64,000 nt of DNA from Paracoccus fontiphilus (GTDB lineage: Bacteria; Pseudomonadota; Alphaproteobacteria; Rhodobacterales; Rhodobacteraceae): NCBI RefSeq assembly GCF_017356265.1, contig NZ_JAFNAW010000014.1, forward strand, positions 1 to 64,000. Reading direction: 5' to 3'. Under the pieces are notes generated by a model. The model saw nothing but the letters and a program-made list of their open reading frames with translations, did no database searches and was not told the origin of the DNA. Numbering within the stretch: the first letter of the stretch is position 1; every line of letters starts with the position of its first letter. Shown piece after piece: positions 25,694 through 34,314 of this stretch. Made by a program: the position numbers and the translations under genes.

Positions 25694-26830
25694 ATGACCG
25701 ACGCCGCCGACCTGACCGCCCGCCTGATCCGCTGCCCCTCCGTCACGCCCGAGGAAGCGGGCGCCCTGGTCCTTCTGGGCGACCTGCTGGCGGATGCCGG
25801 GTTCGAGGTCCATCGCGTCGACCGCAACGGCACCCCCAACCTGTTCGCCCGATGGGGCGCCAAGGGCGCGCGGACCTTCGGCTTCAACGGCCATACCGAT
25901 GTCGTGCCGCCCGGCGACCTGGGTTCCTGGACCCACCCGCCCTTCAGCGGCCATGTGGAAGACGGCATCATCTGGGGCCGGGGCGCCACCGACATGAAGT
26001 CCGCCGTCGCGGCCTTCGCCGCCGCCGCCATCGACTTCGTGCGCGAGACGCCCCCGGACGGCGCGGTGATCCTGACCATCACCGGGGACGAGGAAGGGCC
26101 GTCCCGAGACGGCACCACCGCGATCCTGGACTGGATGGAGGCCAATGGGGAACGCATGGACGCCTGCATCGTGGGCGAGCCCTCGAACCCCGAGATCATG
26201 GGCGAGATGATGAAGATCGGCCGTCGCGGGTCGGTGACCTTCACCGTCACCGCCAAGGGGGTGCAGGGCCACGCCGCCTATCCGCACAAGGCGAAGAACC
26301 CGCTTCACGCGCTGACGGCATACCTGAACGACCTGATCGCGGCGCCGCTGGACCGGGGGACCGATCACTTCGACCCCACCGGGCTGCAGATCACCAGCAT
26401 CGACTGCGGCAACCCGGCATCCAACGTGATCCCGGAATCGGCGCGCGCCGTGGTCAACATCCGCTTCAACGACCTGCACACGGCGGCCAGCCTCGAATCC
26501 GACCTGACCGCCCGGGCCGCCCGCGTGACCCAGGCGACGGGTGTCGCGCTGACCCTGGAAACCTATGTCACGGGCGAAGCCTTCCTGACCCAGCCGGGCC
26601 CCTTCGTGGATCTGGTCCGCAGCGTGGTCACGCAGGAAACCAACCGCCAGCCGGTCCTGTCCACGACGGGCGGCACCTCGGACGCGCGCTTCATCAAGAA
26701 CCACTGCCCGGTGGTCGAATTCGGCCTGGTCGGTGCCTATATGCATCAGGTGGACGAACGCGTGCCCGTGGCGCAGGTCCGGCAACTCAAGACCATCTAC
26801 CAGCGGATTCTGGAAAAATATTTCGAATGA
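25694..26830 (+). CDS. dapE: Succinyl-diaminopimelate desuccinylase
   Basis: A 378-residue dinuclear zinc peptidase-family enzyme (M20) that releases succinate from N-succinyl-LL-diaminopimelate in lysine and peptidoglycan synthesis. Metal-binding and catalytic motifs are [11 protein letters not shown] (about 66-76), [15 protein letters not shown] (about 95-109) and TGDEEGP (about 132-138). The C-terminal [11 protein letters not shown] (about 322-332) and a final His complete the site. Start at 25694 chosen for family length. The stop overlaps the next ATG. Confidence 0.96.
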   Translation: MTDAADLTARLIRCPSVTPEEAGALVLLGDLLADAGFEVHRVDRNGTPNLFARWGAKGARTFGFNGHTDVVPPGDLGSWTHPPFSGHVEDGIIWGRGATDMKSAVAAFAAAAIDFVRETPPDGAVILTITGDEEGPSRDGTTAILDWMEANGERMDACIVGEPSNPEIMGEMMKIGRRGSVTFTVTAKGVQGHAAYPHKAKNPLHALTAYLNDLIAAPLDRGTDHFDPTGLQITSIDCGNPASNVIPESARAVVNIRFNDLHTAASLESDLTARAARVTQATGVALTLETYVTGEAFLTQPGPFVDLVRSVVTQETNRQPVLSTTGGTSDARFIKNHCPVVEFGLVGAYMHQVDERVPVAQVRQLKTIYQRILEKYFE

Positions 26831-27243
26831 AGATCGAACGGACCACCGACCTTGCCGCCTGCCACGCCCTGCGCCGCGCCGTGTTCATCGAGGAACAGGG
26901 CGTGTCCGAGTTCGAGGAGATGGACGACCAGGACGACCAGGCGATCCACCTGCTGGCCTGGCAGGACGACCGGCCTGTGGGCAGCGCGCGCATCCTGCTG
27001 ATGGGCGACACGGGCAAGATCGGCCGCGTCTGCGTGCTGGCGTCGGCGCGCGGCACCGGGCTTGGCGCAGCGCTGATCCGCGCGGCGCTCGACGTGCTGC
27101 GCGACCAGCCGGGCGTCACGCGGGCCAAGCTGGGCGCGCAGACCCATGCGCTGGGTTTTTACGAAAAGCTGGGTTTCGCCGCGCATGGCCCGGTTTACGA
27201 CGATGCCGGAATCCCGCATCGTGACATGACCCGCGACCTTTGA
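26827..27243 (+). CDS. GNAT family N-acetyltransferase (ElaA-like)
   Basis: A 138-residue acetyltransferase coupled to dapE by ATGA. The N-terminus [19 protein letters not shown] (about 16-34) and the acetyl-CoA loop [20 protein letters not shown] (about 72-91) followed by [17 protein letters not shown] are typical of the ElaA branch. The substrate is not known. Position between dapE and rnr suggests one operon rather than a shared pathway. Confidence 0.87.
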   Translation: MKIERTTDLAACHALRRAVFIEEQGVSEFEEMDDQDDQAIHLLAWQDDRPVGSARILLMGDTGKIGRVCVLASARGTGLGAALIRAALDVLRDQPGVTRAKLGAQTHALGFYEKLGFAAHGPVYDDAGIPHRDMTRDL

Positions 27244-27255
27244 AGGATTTGCGCG

Positions 27256-29499
27256 ATGGGCCAGCTTCCCAGCAAGGAACAGATCATGGAATGGGTCGCG
27301 GAACATCCCGACGCCAATTCCAAGCGCGACATCGCCAAGGCCTTCGGCATCAAGGGCGCCGAACGGATCGAGTTGAAGCGCCTCCTGAAGGAGCTTGAGG
27401 GCGAGGGCCATCTGGAACGCCGCCGCCGCCATTACCTCGACGCGGAACGCCTGCCCCCGGTTACGGTACTGGAACTGCTGCCGCCCGACGGTTCGGGCGA
27501 CCTGTTCGCGCGGCCCATGGAATGGCACGGCGAAGGCCCGATGCCGCGCATCCACTACGCCCCCCGCGAAAGCGACCCGGCGCTTGGCCGCGGCGACCGC
27601 TTCCTGGGCCGCCTGGTCGAGGTTCATGGCGAGGACTACCAGTACCAGGCCCGCCTGATCCGCCGCATCACTGCAGCCCCGCACCGCATCACCGGCATCT
27701 TCCGCAAGGAAGCGGAAGGGGGCCGGATCGTGCCCATCGACAAGGGCCAGGACAAGGAGTGGCGCGTCCGCCCCGATGCGACCCAGGGCGCGCAGAATGG
27801 CGAACTGGTGCAGGCCGAACAGATCGGTCCCAAGGGCCGCATGGGCCTGCCCACCGCGCGGATCATCGAGCGGCTGGGCGATCCTTCCGCCCCTCGCGCG
27901 GTCAGCCTGATCGCCATCCACCAGCACGGCATTCCCGACGATTTCCCCGATGCCGTGATCGAGGAAGCCGAGGGACGGAAGCCCGCCACGATGAAAGGCC
28001 GCGAGGATCTGCGCGACCTTCCCCTTGTGACCATCGACCCCTCGGACGCGCGCGACCATGACGACGCGGTCGCCGCCCATGTCGAGGAGGACGGCGGCGC
28101 GACCATCTGGGTCGCCATCGCCGATGTCGCCCACTACGTCACCCCCGGTTCCGCCCTTGACCGGGAAGCCTGGCTGCGCGGCAATTCCACCTATTTCCCC
28201 GACCGCGTGGTCCCCATGCTGCCCGAGGCGTTGTCGGCGGACCTCTGTTCGCTGCACGAAGGCGTGGACCGTCCGGTGATCGCGGTCAGGATGCGACTGG
28301 ACGCCCAGGGCAACAAGATCAGCCACAACTTCCACCGCGGGATGATGCACAGCCGCGCGTCGCTTGCCTATGAACAGGCCCAGGCGGCGGCGGACGGCAA
28401 CGCGGACGCGCAGACCGAACCGCTGATGGACAGCGTGATCCGTCCCTTGTGGCACGCCTATGGCTTGCTCAAGGAAGCCCGCGCCCGCCGCCAGCCGCTG
28501 GACTTGGACCTGCCGGAACGCCGGATCGAACTGACCCCGGACGGCCGCGTCAAGTCGGTCAACTTCCGGGAACGCTTCGACGCGCACAAGCTGATCGAGG
28601 AGTTCATGGTGCTGGCCAACGTCGCCGCCGCCGAGGAACTGACCCGCCGCCAGCGCCCCCTGCTGTTCCGCGTCCACGAGGAGCCGAGCCTGGAAAAGAT
28701 CGACGCCCTGCGCGAGGTCGCCCAGGCCTCGGGCTTCACGCTGGCCAAGGGGCAGGTGCTGCACACCAGCCACCTGAACCGCCTGCTGGCCCAGTCCGAG
28801 GGCACGGATTTCGACGAACTCATCAACATCTCGACCCTGCGGTCGATGACGCAGGCCTATTATCACCCGGAAAACTTCGGCCATTTCGGGCTGGCGCTGA
28901 AATCCTACGCGCATTTCACCTCGCCCATCCGGCGCTATTCCGACCTGATCGTGCATCGAGCGCTGATCAGCGGGCATGGCTGGGGCAAGGACGGGCTGTC
29001 GCCGCAGGACATGGACCGGCTGGGGGAAACGGCGACCCATATCAGCGAAACCGAGCGTCGCAGCATGGCCGCCGAACGCGACACGACCGACCGTTATCTG
29101 GCGGCCTTCCTGTCGGAACGCGTTGGGACCGAAATGACGGGCCGGATCAGCGGCGTCCAGAAGTTCGGCGCCTTCGTCAAGCTGGACGAGACCGGTGCCG
29201 ACGGGCTGCTGCCGATCCGCGCCATCGGGCAGGAGTATTTCCACTTCGACCCCGACGCGCAGATGCTGGTCGGCAGCGACACCGGGCTGGAGATCGGCCT
29301 TGGCCAGCGCGTCACCGTCAGGTTGGCCGAGGCGATCCCCATGACCGGCGGGCTGACGCTGGACCTGCTGGAACTGGAAGGCCAGCCGCTGCCACGCGGT
29401 CTGCAGAAAGGCAGGCGCGGCCGCGGCCTGCAGCGCATGTCCACCAAGTCGCGGCTGGCCGAAATCAAGCGCGCCACCAAGCGGCGCCGCAAGAAGTGA
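27256..29499 (+). CDS. rnr: Ribonuclease R
   Basis: A 747-residue 3'-5' exoribonuclease that degrades structured RNA, including faulty rRNA and tRNA. Layout: an N-terminal winged-helix domain (SKRDIAKAFGIKGAERIELKRLL, about 16-38), cold-shock-like OB folds, and the RNB catalytic domain with ITIDPSDARDHDDAVA-like sequence TIDPSDARDHDDAVAAHVE (about 259-277, Asp cluster binding Mg2+). A C-terminal S1 domain (GRISGVQKFGAFVKLDETGADGLL, about 628-651) and a Lys/Arg-rich tail RATKRRRKK complete it. A terminator hairpin follows at 29538. Confidence 0.96.
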   Translation: MGQLPSKEQIMEWVAEHPDANSKRDIAKAFGIKGAERIELKRLLKELEGEGHLERRRRHYLDAERLPPVTVLELLPPDGSGDLFARPMEWHGEGPMPRIHYAPRESDPALGRGDRFLGRLVEVHGEDYQYQARLIRRITAAPHRITGIFRKEAEGGRIVPIDKGQDKEWRVRPDATQGAQNGELVQAEQIGPKGRMGLPTARIIERLGDPSAPRAVSLIAIHQHGIPDDFPDAVIEEAEGRKPATMKGREDLRDLPLVTIDPSDARDHDDAVAAHVEEDGGATIWVAIADVAHYVTPGSALDREAWLRGNSTYFPDRVVPMLPEALSADLCSLHEGVDRPVIAVRMRLDAQGNKISHNFHRGMMHSRASLAYEQAQAAADGNADAQTEPLMDSVIRPLWHAYGLLKEARARRQPLDLDLPERRIELTPDGRVKSVNFRERFDAHKLIEEFMVLANVAAAEELTRRQRPLLFRVHEEPSLEKIDALREVAQASGFTLAKGQVLHTSHLNRLLAQSEGTDFDELINISTLRSMTQAYYHPENFGHFGLALKSYAHFTSPIRRYSDLIVHRALISGHGWGKDGLSPQDMDRLGETATHISETERRSMAAERDTTDRYLAAFLSERVGTEMTGRISGVQKFGAFVKLDETGADGLLPIRAIGQEYFHFDPDAQMLVGSDTGLEIGLGQRVTVRLAEAIPMTGGLTLDLLELEGQPLPRGLQKGRRGRGLQRMSTKSRLAEIKRATKRRRKK

Positions 29500-29505
29500 C
29501 CGCCT

Positions 29506-29558
29506 CTTTCATCTTGGCCTAAATATCCCGCGGGGGCGTGGGGGCGCGAAGCCCCCAC
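29506..29558 (-). repeat. Dispersed element, copy C
   Basis: On the minus strand: hairpin GTGGGGGC-TTCGC-GCCCCCAC (29558-29538), then GCCCCCGCGG and the tail GGATATTTAGGCCAAGATGA ending near 29509. The tail differs from that of copy F at one base in 24. It lies between the convergent rnr and adaptor genes. Confidence 0.75.
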
Positions 29559-29565
29559 TTCTTTT
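29538..29565 (+). terminator. Intrinsic terminator of rnr
   Basis: An 8-bp stem GTGGGGGC/GCCCCCAC with a 5-base loop is followed on the plus strand by TTCTTTTC, a reasonable U-tract. It is 38 bases after the rnr stop and reaches the 3' end of the opposing adaptor gene. The same stem is the hairpin of repeat copy C. Confidence 0.7.
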
Positions 29566-31070
29566 CAGCTTTCCCGGAACGCCCGGTTGAAATAGTCCGC
29601 CAAAGGCTTCAGCAGATAGGCCATCGGGCTGCGCTCGCCCGTCTGGATGAACACCTCGACAGGCATGCCGGGGATCAGGGCCAAGTCTCCCAGCTTGGCA
29701 AGCTGATCGGCGGGGATCGTCACCTCTGCCCGGTAATAGGGCATCTGCGTCGCCTCGTCGATCAGCGCGTCGGCGGACACCCGGCCCAGCACGCCGTCGA
29801 TTTCCGGCGTCGTGCGCGAGGAAAAGGCCGAAAACCGCAGCACCACCGGCTGGCCCACCTGCACCTCATCGACGTTGATCGTGGCCAGGCGCGCGCTGAC
29901 GACCAGCGGGCGATCCTGAGGGATGACATACAGCACCGGGTCGGCGGGGCGGATGACCGACCGGGGCGTCGTCACCTGCATGTTGTAGATGACCCCGGCC
30001 GCGGGCGCGCGGATGTCCAAGCGGTTGATCTGCTCGATCAGGCTGCGGCGGCGCTCGGCCAGTTCCAGTTCCCGATAGCCCAGGTCGCGCAGTTCCGTCT
30101 CGGCCTCCTCGCGCCGTTCGGCGCCCAGGCGCAGGCGCTGGATGTCCAGTTCGGTCTGCCGCGTCTCGGCCGCCGCGCGGCTGGCCTTCAGTTCGCCCAA
30201 CTGGCCGTCAAGGCTCGCGGCCTCCCGTTCCAGCGCCAGCACGCGGGACGCCTGCGCAAGCCCCCGGTCCAGCAGAGATTGCTGGTCCTCCAACTCCTCG
30301 CCGATCAACTCGCGCTGGCGGTTCAGGGCCACGATCTGCGCGTCGATGCCGTCCACCTGCTGGCGGACCTGTTCGGACTGCTTTTCCAGTTGCTCGATCG
30401 ACTGGCGCAGCGTGTCGCGCCGGGTTTCGAACAGGCTGCGCTGACCGTCGACAAGGGCCTGAAGATCCGGGTTCCCTTCGGCCGCGCTCAGCAGGTCGGC
30501 GGGAAACTCCATGGCCTCGGCATCGCCGCGCTCGGCCTCAAGCCGGCCGCGACGGGCGAGAATCTCGAAATACTGCCCCTCGACGATGGCATGTTCGGTG
30601 CGCAGCAGGTTGCCGTCCAGCCGGATCAGCGGCTCGCCCGCCTCGACCGTCTGGCCGTCCTTGACAAGGATCTCCGCGACCACGCCGCCGTCCGGATGCT
30701 GGACCACCTGCCGCTGCTGCTCGACCTCGACCTGGCCCGAGGCGACGACGGCACCGGCGATCCGGCTTTGCATCGCCCACAGCGTGAAGCCGCCCAGCAG
30801 CACCACGATGGCCACCAGTCCCGCCATCATGGCGCCGCGCACCGACCAGCGACCCGGATCAGGCGGCGCGATCGGCTTCGGCGGCGACGGGGGCGAGGGC
30901 GGCTGGACCGGAGGCGCCGGCTGCGCCGGGGCGGCAGGCTTCCGCGCGGGGCCTGCGATCGGCCCCTCGATCGGGGCGCCGATACGGCTGGACAGGATTC
31001 CCGTCTGGATGCCGGAAGGCCGCGGCGCGGGGTTCTGTTCGCCCTCGGGCTTTTTCGTCTCGTCGCTCAT
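29565..31070 (-). CDS. HlyD family type I secretion periplasmic adaptor
   Basis: A 501-residue membrane fusion protein that would bridge the ABC exporter and an outer-membrane TolC-type channel. A cytoplasmic Pro-rich N-terminus (about 20-75) is followed by one span (MAGLVAIVVLLGGFTLWAM, about 81-99). A lipoyl/barrel half begins SGQVEVEQQRQVVQHPDGGVV, long coiled coils run through about 190-340, and the second half contains LDIRAPAAGVIYNMQV and the end MPVEVFIQTGERSPMAYLLKPL. These are hallmarks of PrtE/HlyD adaptors. The start overlaps the exporter stop as ATGA. No tolC gene is present in the window. Confidence 0.95.
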   Translation of the reverse strand: MSDETKKPEGEQNPAPRPSGIQTGILSSRIGAPIEGPIAGPARKPAAPAQPAPPVQPPSPPSPPKPIAPPDPGRWSVRGAMMAGLVAIVVLLGGFTLWAMQSRIAGAVVASGQVEVEQQRQVVQHPDGGVVAEILVKDGQTVEAGEPLIRLDGNLLRTEHAIVEGQYFEILARRGRLEAERGDAEAMEFPADLLSAAEGNPDLQALVDGQRSLFETRRDTLRQSIEQLEKQSEQVRQQVDGIDAQIVALNRQRELIGEELEDQQSLLDRGLAQASRVLALEREAASLDGQLGELKASRAAAETRQTELDIQRLRLGAERREEAETELRDLGYRELELAERRRSLIEQINRLDIRAPAAGVIYNMQVTTPRSVIRPADPVLYVIPQDRPLVVSARLATINVDEVQVGQPVVLRFSAFSSRTTPEIDGVLGRVSADALIDEATQMPYYRAEVTIPADQLAKLGDLALIPGMPVEVFIQTGERSPMAYLLKPLADYFNRAFRES

Positions 31071-32827
31071 GACACGCCCCCCGTGCGGCCGGTTTCCTGG
31101 GATTTCATGATCTGCGCCGAATTCTGCACCATTTCCTGCAAGACCTTGTCGCGCGGCCCGAAGGCGCGGCGCATTCCCTGCTCCATCACCAGCAGCAGGT
31201 CGCATTCGTTGATCGCGGCGGGCCGGTGCGCCATGATGATCACGCAGCCGTTCTGCGCCTTGATGCGCCGGATCGCCGCGTTCAGCGCCATCGACCCCTC
31301 GTTGTCGAGGTTCGAGTTCGGCTCGTCCAGGACCAGCAGAACCGGGTCGGGATACAGCGCGCGGGCCAGTCCGATCCGCTGGATCTGCCCGCCAGACAGC
31401 CGCCCCGTCGCCTGGCTGATCCGCGTGTCGTAGCCCTGCGGCAGATCCAGGATCATCTGGTGAGCCGCCGCCGCCTGCGCCGCGCGGACCACGCGCGCCG
31501 GGTCGGGTTCGGGCGACAGGCGGGCGATGTTGTCGGCGATGGTGCCGTCGAACAACGTGACCTGCTGCGGCAGATAGCCGATCAGGGCCCCCAGGACGTC
31601 GGGGTCATATTGGTCCAGCGTCGCCCCGCCCAGCCGGATCGATCCCGCACCGACCGGCCAGGCGCCGATCAGCGCACGGGCCAGCGTGGACTTGCCCGCG
31701 CCCGACGGCCCGATCACCCCAAGAGCTTGGCCCGGCGCCAGCCCGAAGGACACGCCGCGCAAGGTCGCGACGTTCTGGCCCGGAGGGGCGACGGACAGGT
31801 TGCGCACCTCGATCGTCGCCTCGGGGCGGGGCAGGGGCGTATGGGTCACCTGCGCCGGCTGGCGGGACAGAAGCCGGGCCAGCCGGTCCCAGGCGTCCTG
31901 CGCCGCCTGCACGGCGGGCCAGCCGCCGACCAGTTGCTCGACCGGCGCAAGGGCCCGGCCCATCATGATGGAGCTGGCGATCATGGCGCCGGGCGTCACC
32001 GCCTGTTGCAGCACCAGCCATGCGCCCATGGCCAGCATCGCGCTTTGCAGAAACAGCCGGAAGCTTTTCGAAAAGACCGTGAAGCCCGAGGACAGGTCGG
32101 CGCCCCGCACCGCCTGCTCCTGCGCCTCGGCCCGGGCCTTGCGCCAGCGGGCATAGGTCGCGCTGCGCATGCCCAGGGCGCCGATCACCTCGCCTTCGTC
32201 GCGATAAAGGTCCGCCATGCGCTGCGCCTGCGCCGAAGCGACGGTGGATTGCTGCAACGGCGCCTTGGTCAGCGAGCGGTTGGCCATCGTGGTGACGACA
32301 AGGATCGCGCCGCCCACCGTCGCGACAACGCCCAGCAGGGGATGGAAGATATAGACCGCCGCCAGGAACAGCGGCGCCCAGGGCAAGTCGAAGGCCGCCA
32401 GCAGCACGGGCGAGGAAATCAGCCGCTGCACCGAATCCAGATCCCGCATCCCGCTGGCGGCGGCGGCCGATTCGTCGCCCGAGATCGCCCCCTCGCGCAG
32501 CGCGGCGGTGAACACGCGCCCCTCCATCTGGTCCTGGAAGCGGGCCGCCACGCGCTGCATCACCCGGCTGCGGACAAAGTCCAGGAACCCCATCAGCAGG
32601 AACAGGAAGACCACCAGCACGAACAGCGCCGTCAGCGTCTCGACCGACCGCGAAGCCAGCACCCGGTCATAGACCTGCAGCATGAACAGCGGTCCCGTCA
32701 GCATCAGCAGGTTCACGACGGCCGAGAACAGCGCCACGGCGGCGAACAGCGGCAGGCCTGCCGCGCGCGCCCTGCGCAATTCCCGGGCACCGTCCACGAA
32801 TGCTGGCTGTTTGCTCATCTTGTCCAT
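31067..32827 (-). CDS. Type I secretion ABC exporter (PrtD/LapB-like permease-ATPase)
   Basis: A 586-residue fused permease and ATPase. The N-terminal half has about six spans (first LPLFAAVALFSAVVNLLMLTGPLFM; MLQVYDRVLASRSVETL follows, typical of the PrtD family). The nucleotide-binding half has Walker A GPSGAGKSTLARALIG, Q-loop LPQQVTLFDGTI, signature LSGGQIQR and Walker B LLVLDEPNSNLD. No N-terminal C39 peptidase domain, so it fits exporters of RTX proteins with uncleaved C-terminal signals. Start chosen at 32827 for the AGGA about 6 bases upstream; ATG 32818, ATG 32866 and GTG 32881 are possible. The likely cargo is the RTX protein at 34315-35727. Confidence 0.93.
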   Translation of the reverse strand: MDKMSKQPAFVDGARELRRARAAGLPLFAAVALFSAVVNLLMLTGPLFMLQVYDRVLASRSVETLTALFVLVVFLFLLMGFLDFVRSRVMQRVAARFQDQMEGRVFTAALREGAISGDESAAAASGMRDLDSVQRLISSPVLLAAFDLPWAPLFLAAVYIFHPLLGVVATVGGAILVVTTMANRSLTKAPLQQSTVASAQAQRMADLYRDEGEVIGALGMRSATYARWRKARAEAQEQAVRGADLSSGFTVFSKSFRLFLQSAMLAMGAWLVLQQAVTPGAMIASSIMMGRALAPVEQLVGGWPAVQAAQDAWDRLARLLSRQPAQVTHTPLPRPEATIEVRNLSVAPPGQNVATLRGVSFGLAPGQALGVIGPSGAGKSTLARALIGAWPVGAGSIRLGGATLDQYDPDVLGALIGYLPQQVTLFDGTIADNIARLSPEPDPARVVRAAQAAAAHQMILDLPQGYDTRISQATGRLSGGQIQRIGLARALYPDPVLLVLDEPNSNLDNEGSMALNAAIRRIKAQNGCVIIMAHRPAAINECDLLLVMEQGMRRAFGPRDKVLQEMVQNSAQIMKSQETGRTGGVS

Positions 32828-32939
32828 CCTCGTCCTGGGCCGCTTGCCCGTGGTCTTGCGCCCCATTATGCGGAGAGCCACCCGTCGAATTCCGCACGGT
32901 CCTATACCGCACTATCCAAAAAAAAGGTTAGGATATCCT

Positions 32940-33716
32940 TTGCATCCCTTGTCCCTTGCCGCCCGGCTTGCCCTTTGTCTGGCCCTGGCGGGCTGCGCGT
33001 CGAAGCCTGTGATGCAGGACGGCATCCAAGTCAACGACCCCTACGAGGCGCAGAACCGTCGCGTCCATGCCTTCAACAAGGAGGTGGACCGCCGGGTGAT
33101 CGGCCCGATCGCCCGGCTTGTTTCGGACAAGGACGACGCGTCAAACGAACCGGGGGCGATGGACCTGGTGATCAATGCGGGCAGCAACCTGTCTTTGCCC
33201 GGAAAGATCGCCAACAGCCTGCTGCAGGGCCGCCCAGAACCGGCGATCAAGAATTTTTTCCGCTTTGGGGTCAACACGACACTGGGAATCGGCGGGTTGC
33301 TCGATCCTGCCGGCAGCGACTTCGGTCTGCCCGAGCACGACACCGATTTCGGCGAGACCCTGGCCGTCTGGGGCGTGCCCGAGGGAGCCTATCTGGAACT
33401 GCCCGTCCTTGGTCCCTCGACCCAGCGCGACGCGGCGGGCAAGGTGGTGGATCTGCTGATCGACCCCCTGTATCACCTGCTGCACCGGGACGCGGCATGG
33501 GCGGCTTTTGGCCTACGGGTGGCCTCAAAAGCTGGTGAGCGGGCGCGTTTCGGGGACACGGTGGATAGCGTTCTGCAGGACAGTGCGGATAGCTATGCGC
33601 AACTGCGGCTGATCTACCTGATGCATCGCCGCCACGAACTGAACGAAGGGGGGACCGCCATTGACCCATATGCCGCCGCCGGCGCGGATGACGCCATCGA
33701 CCCTTATGCCGAGTGA
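32940..33716 (+). CDS. mlaA: MlaA (VacJ) family lipoprotein
   Basis: A roughly 258-residue outer-membrane lipoprotein of the phospholipid retrograde transport (Mla) system. The lipobox is LALAGC. The mature part starts NDPYEAQNRRVHAFNKEVD (family start), with INAGSNLSLPGKIANSLLQG and NTTLGIGGLLDPAGSDFGLPEHDTDFGETLAVWGV (two adjacent motifs of the family). No ATG is placed well: the TTG at 32940 with TAGGA upstream gives a normal signal peptide, while an ATG at 32868 would give a 29-residue basic N-region. The 3' end overlaps mlaC by 56 bases. Confidence 0.9.
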   Translation: MHPLSLAARLALCLALAGCASKPVMQDGIQVNDPYEAQNRRVHAFNKEVDRRVIGPIARLVSDKDDASNEPGAMDLVINAGSNLSLPGKIANSLLQGRPEPAIKNFFRFGVNTTLGIGGLLDPAGSDFGLPEHDTDFGETLAVWGVPEGAYLELPVLGPSTQRDAAGKVVDLLIDPLYHLLHRDAAWAAFGLRVASKAGERARFGDTVDSVLQDSADSYAQLRLIYLMHRRHELNEGGTAIDPYAAAGADDAIDPYAE

Positions 33717-34299
33717 CCGGCGCGGCTTCCTGCTGGCCGGCGCCGCCGCGCTGACGCTGGCGCCCCTGCGCGGCTGGGCGCTTGACGCCGATCAGGCGCG
33801 CGCGCTGATCGACACCGCCCTGGGCGAGGTCTACCAGGTCATCAACTCGGGCCAGCCTCCCGCGCGGATGTATCGCGACTTCGAGTCGATCTTCGTGCGC
33901 TATGCCGATGTGGACGTGATTGCCCGTTCTGCCCTGGGGCCCGCCGCCCGGCAGGCCGACCCCGGCGCGCTTGCCGCCTATACCCAGGCGTTCCAGGGCT
34001 ATATCGGCCGCAAGTACGGCAAGCGGTTCCGCGAGTTCATCGGCTCCAGGATCGAGGTGACGGGTGCGCGCCCGCTGAAAAGCTTCTTCGCCGTCACCTC
34101 GGTCGCCCATCTGAACGGCCGCGCCCCGATGGAGGTGGAGTGGCACGTGTCCAACAAGTCGGGCCGCGACAGGTTCTTCAACATCATCATCGAGGGCGTG
34201 AACATGCTGGCCAGCGAACGCGCCGAGATCGCCGCGATGCTGACGTCCCGACGGGGCGATCTGGCGGCGCTGACTGCGGATCTGCAGGCGGCGGGCTAG
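33661..34299 (+). CDS. mlaC: MlaC family periplasmic phospholipid carrier
   Basis: A 212-residue ABC-type substrate-binding protein (MlaC/Ttg2D) that ferries phospholipids between MlaA and the inner-membrane MlaFEDB complex. A twin-arginine-like start SDRRGFLLAGAAALTLAPLRGWA precedes the mature domain, with SIFVRYADVDVIARSALGPAARQADP, YTQAFQGYIGRKYGKRFREF and a late SGRDRFFNIIIEGVNML. The TTG at 33661 is supported by AAGGGGGGA 7 bases upstream; ATGs at 33670, 33688 and 33703 lack one. It overlaps mlaA by 56 bases. mlaFEDB is not nearby. Confidence 0.88.
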   Translation: MTHMPPPARMTPSTLMPSDRRGFLLAGAAALTLAPLRGWALDADQARALIDTALGEVYQVINSGQPPARMYRDFESIFVRYADVDVIARSALGPAARQADPGALAAYTQAFQGYIGRKYGKRFREFIGSRIEVTGARPLKSFFAVTSVAHLNGRAPMEVEWHVSNKSGRDRFFNIIIEGVNMLASERAEIAAMLTSRRGDLAALTADLQAAG

Positions 34300-34314
34300 G
34301 CCGCCTGCGCCGGA

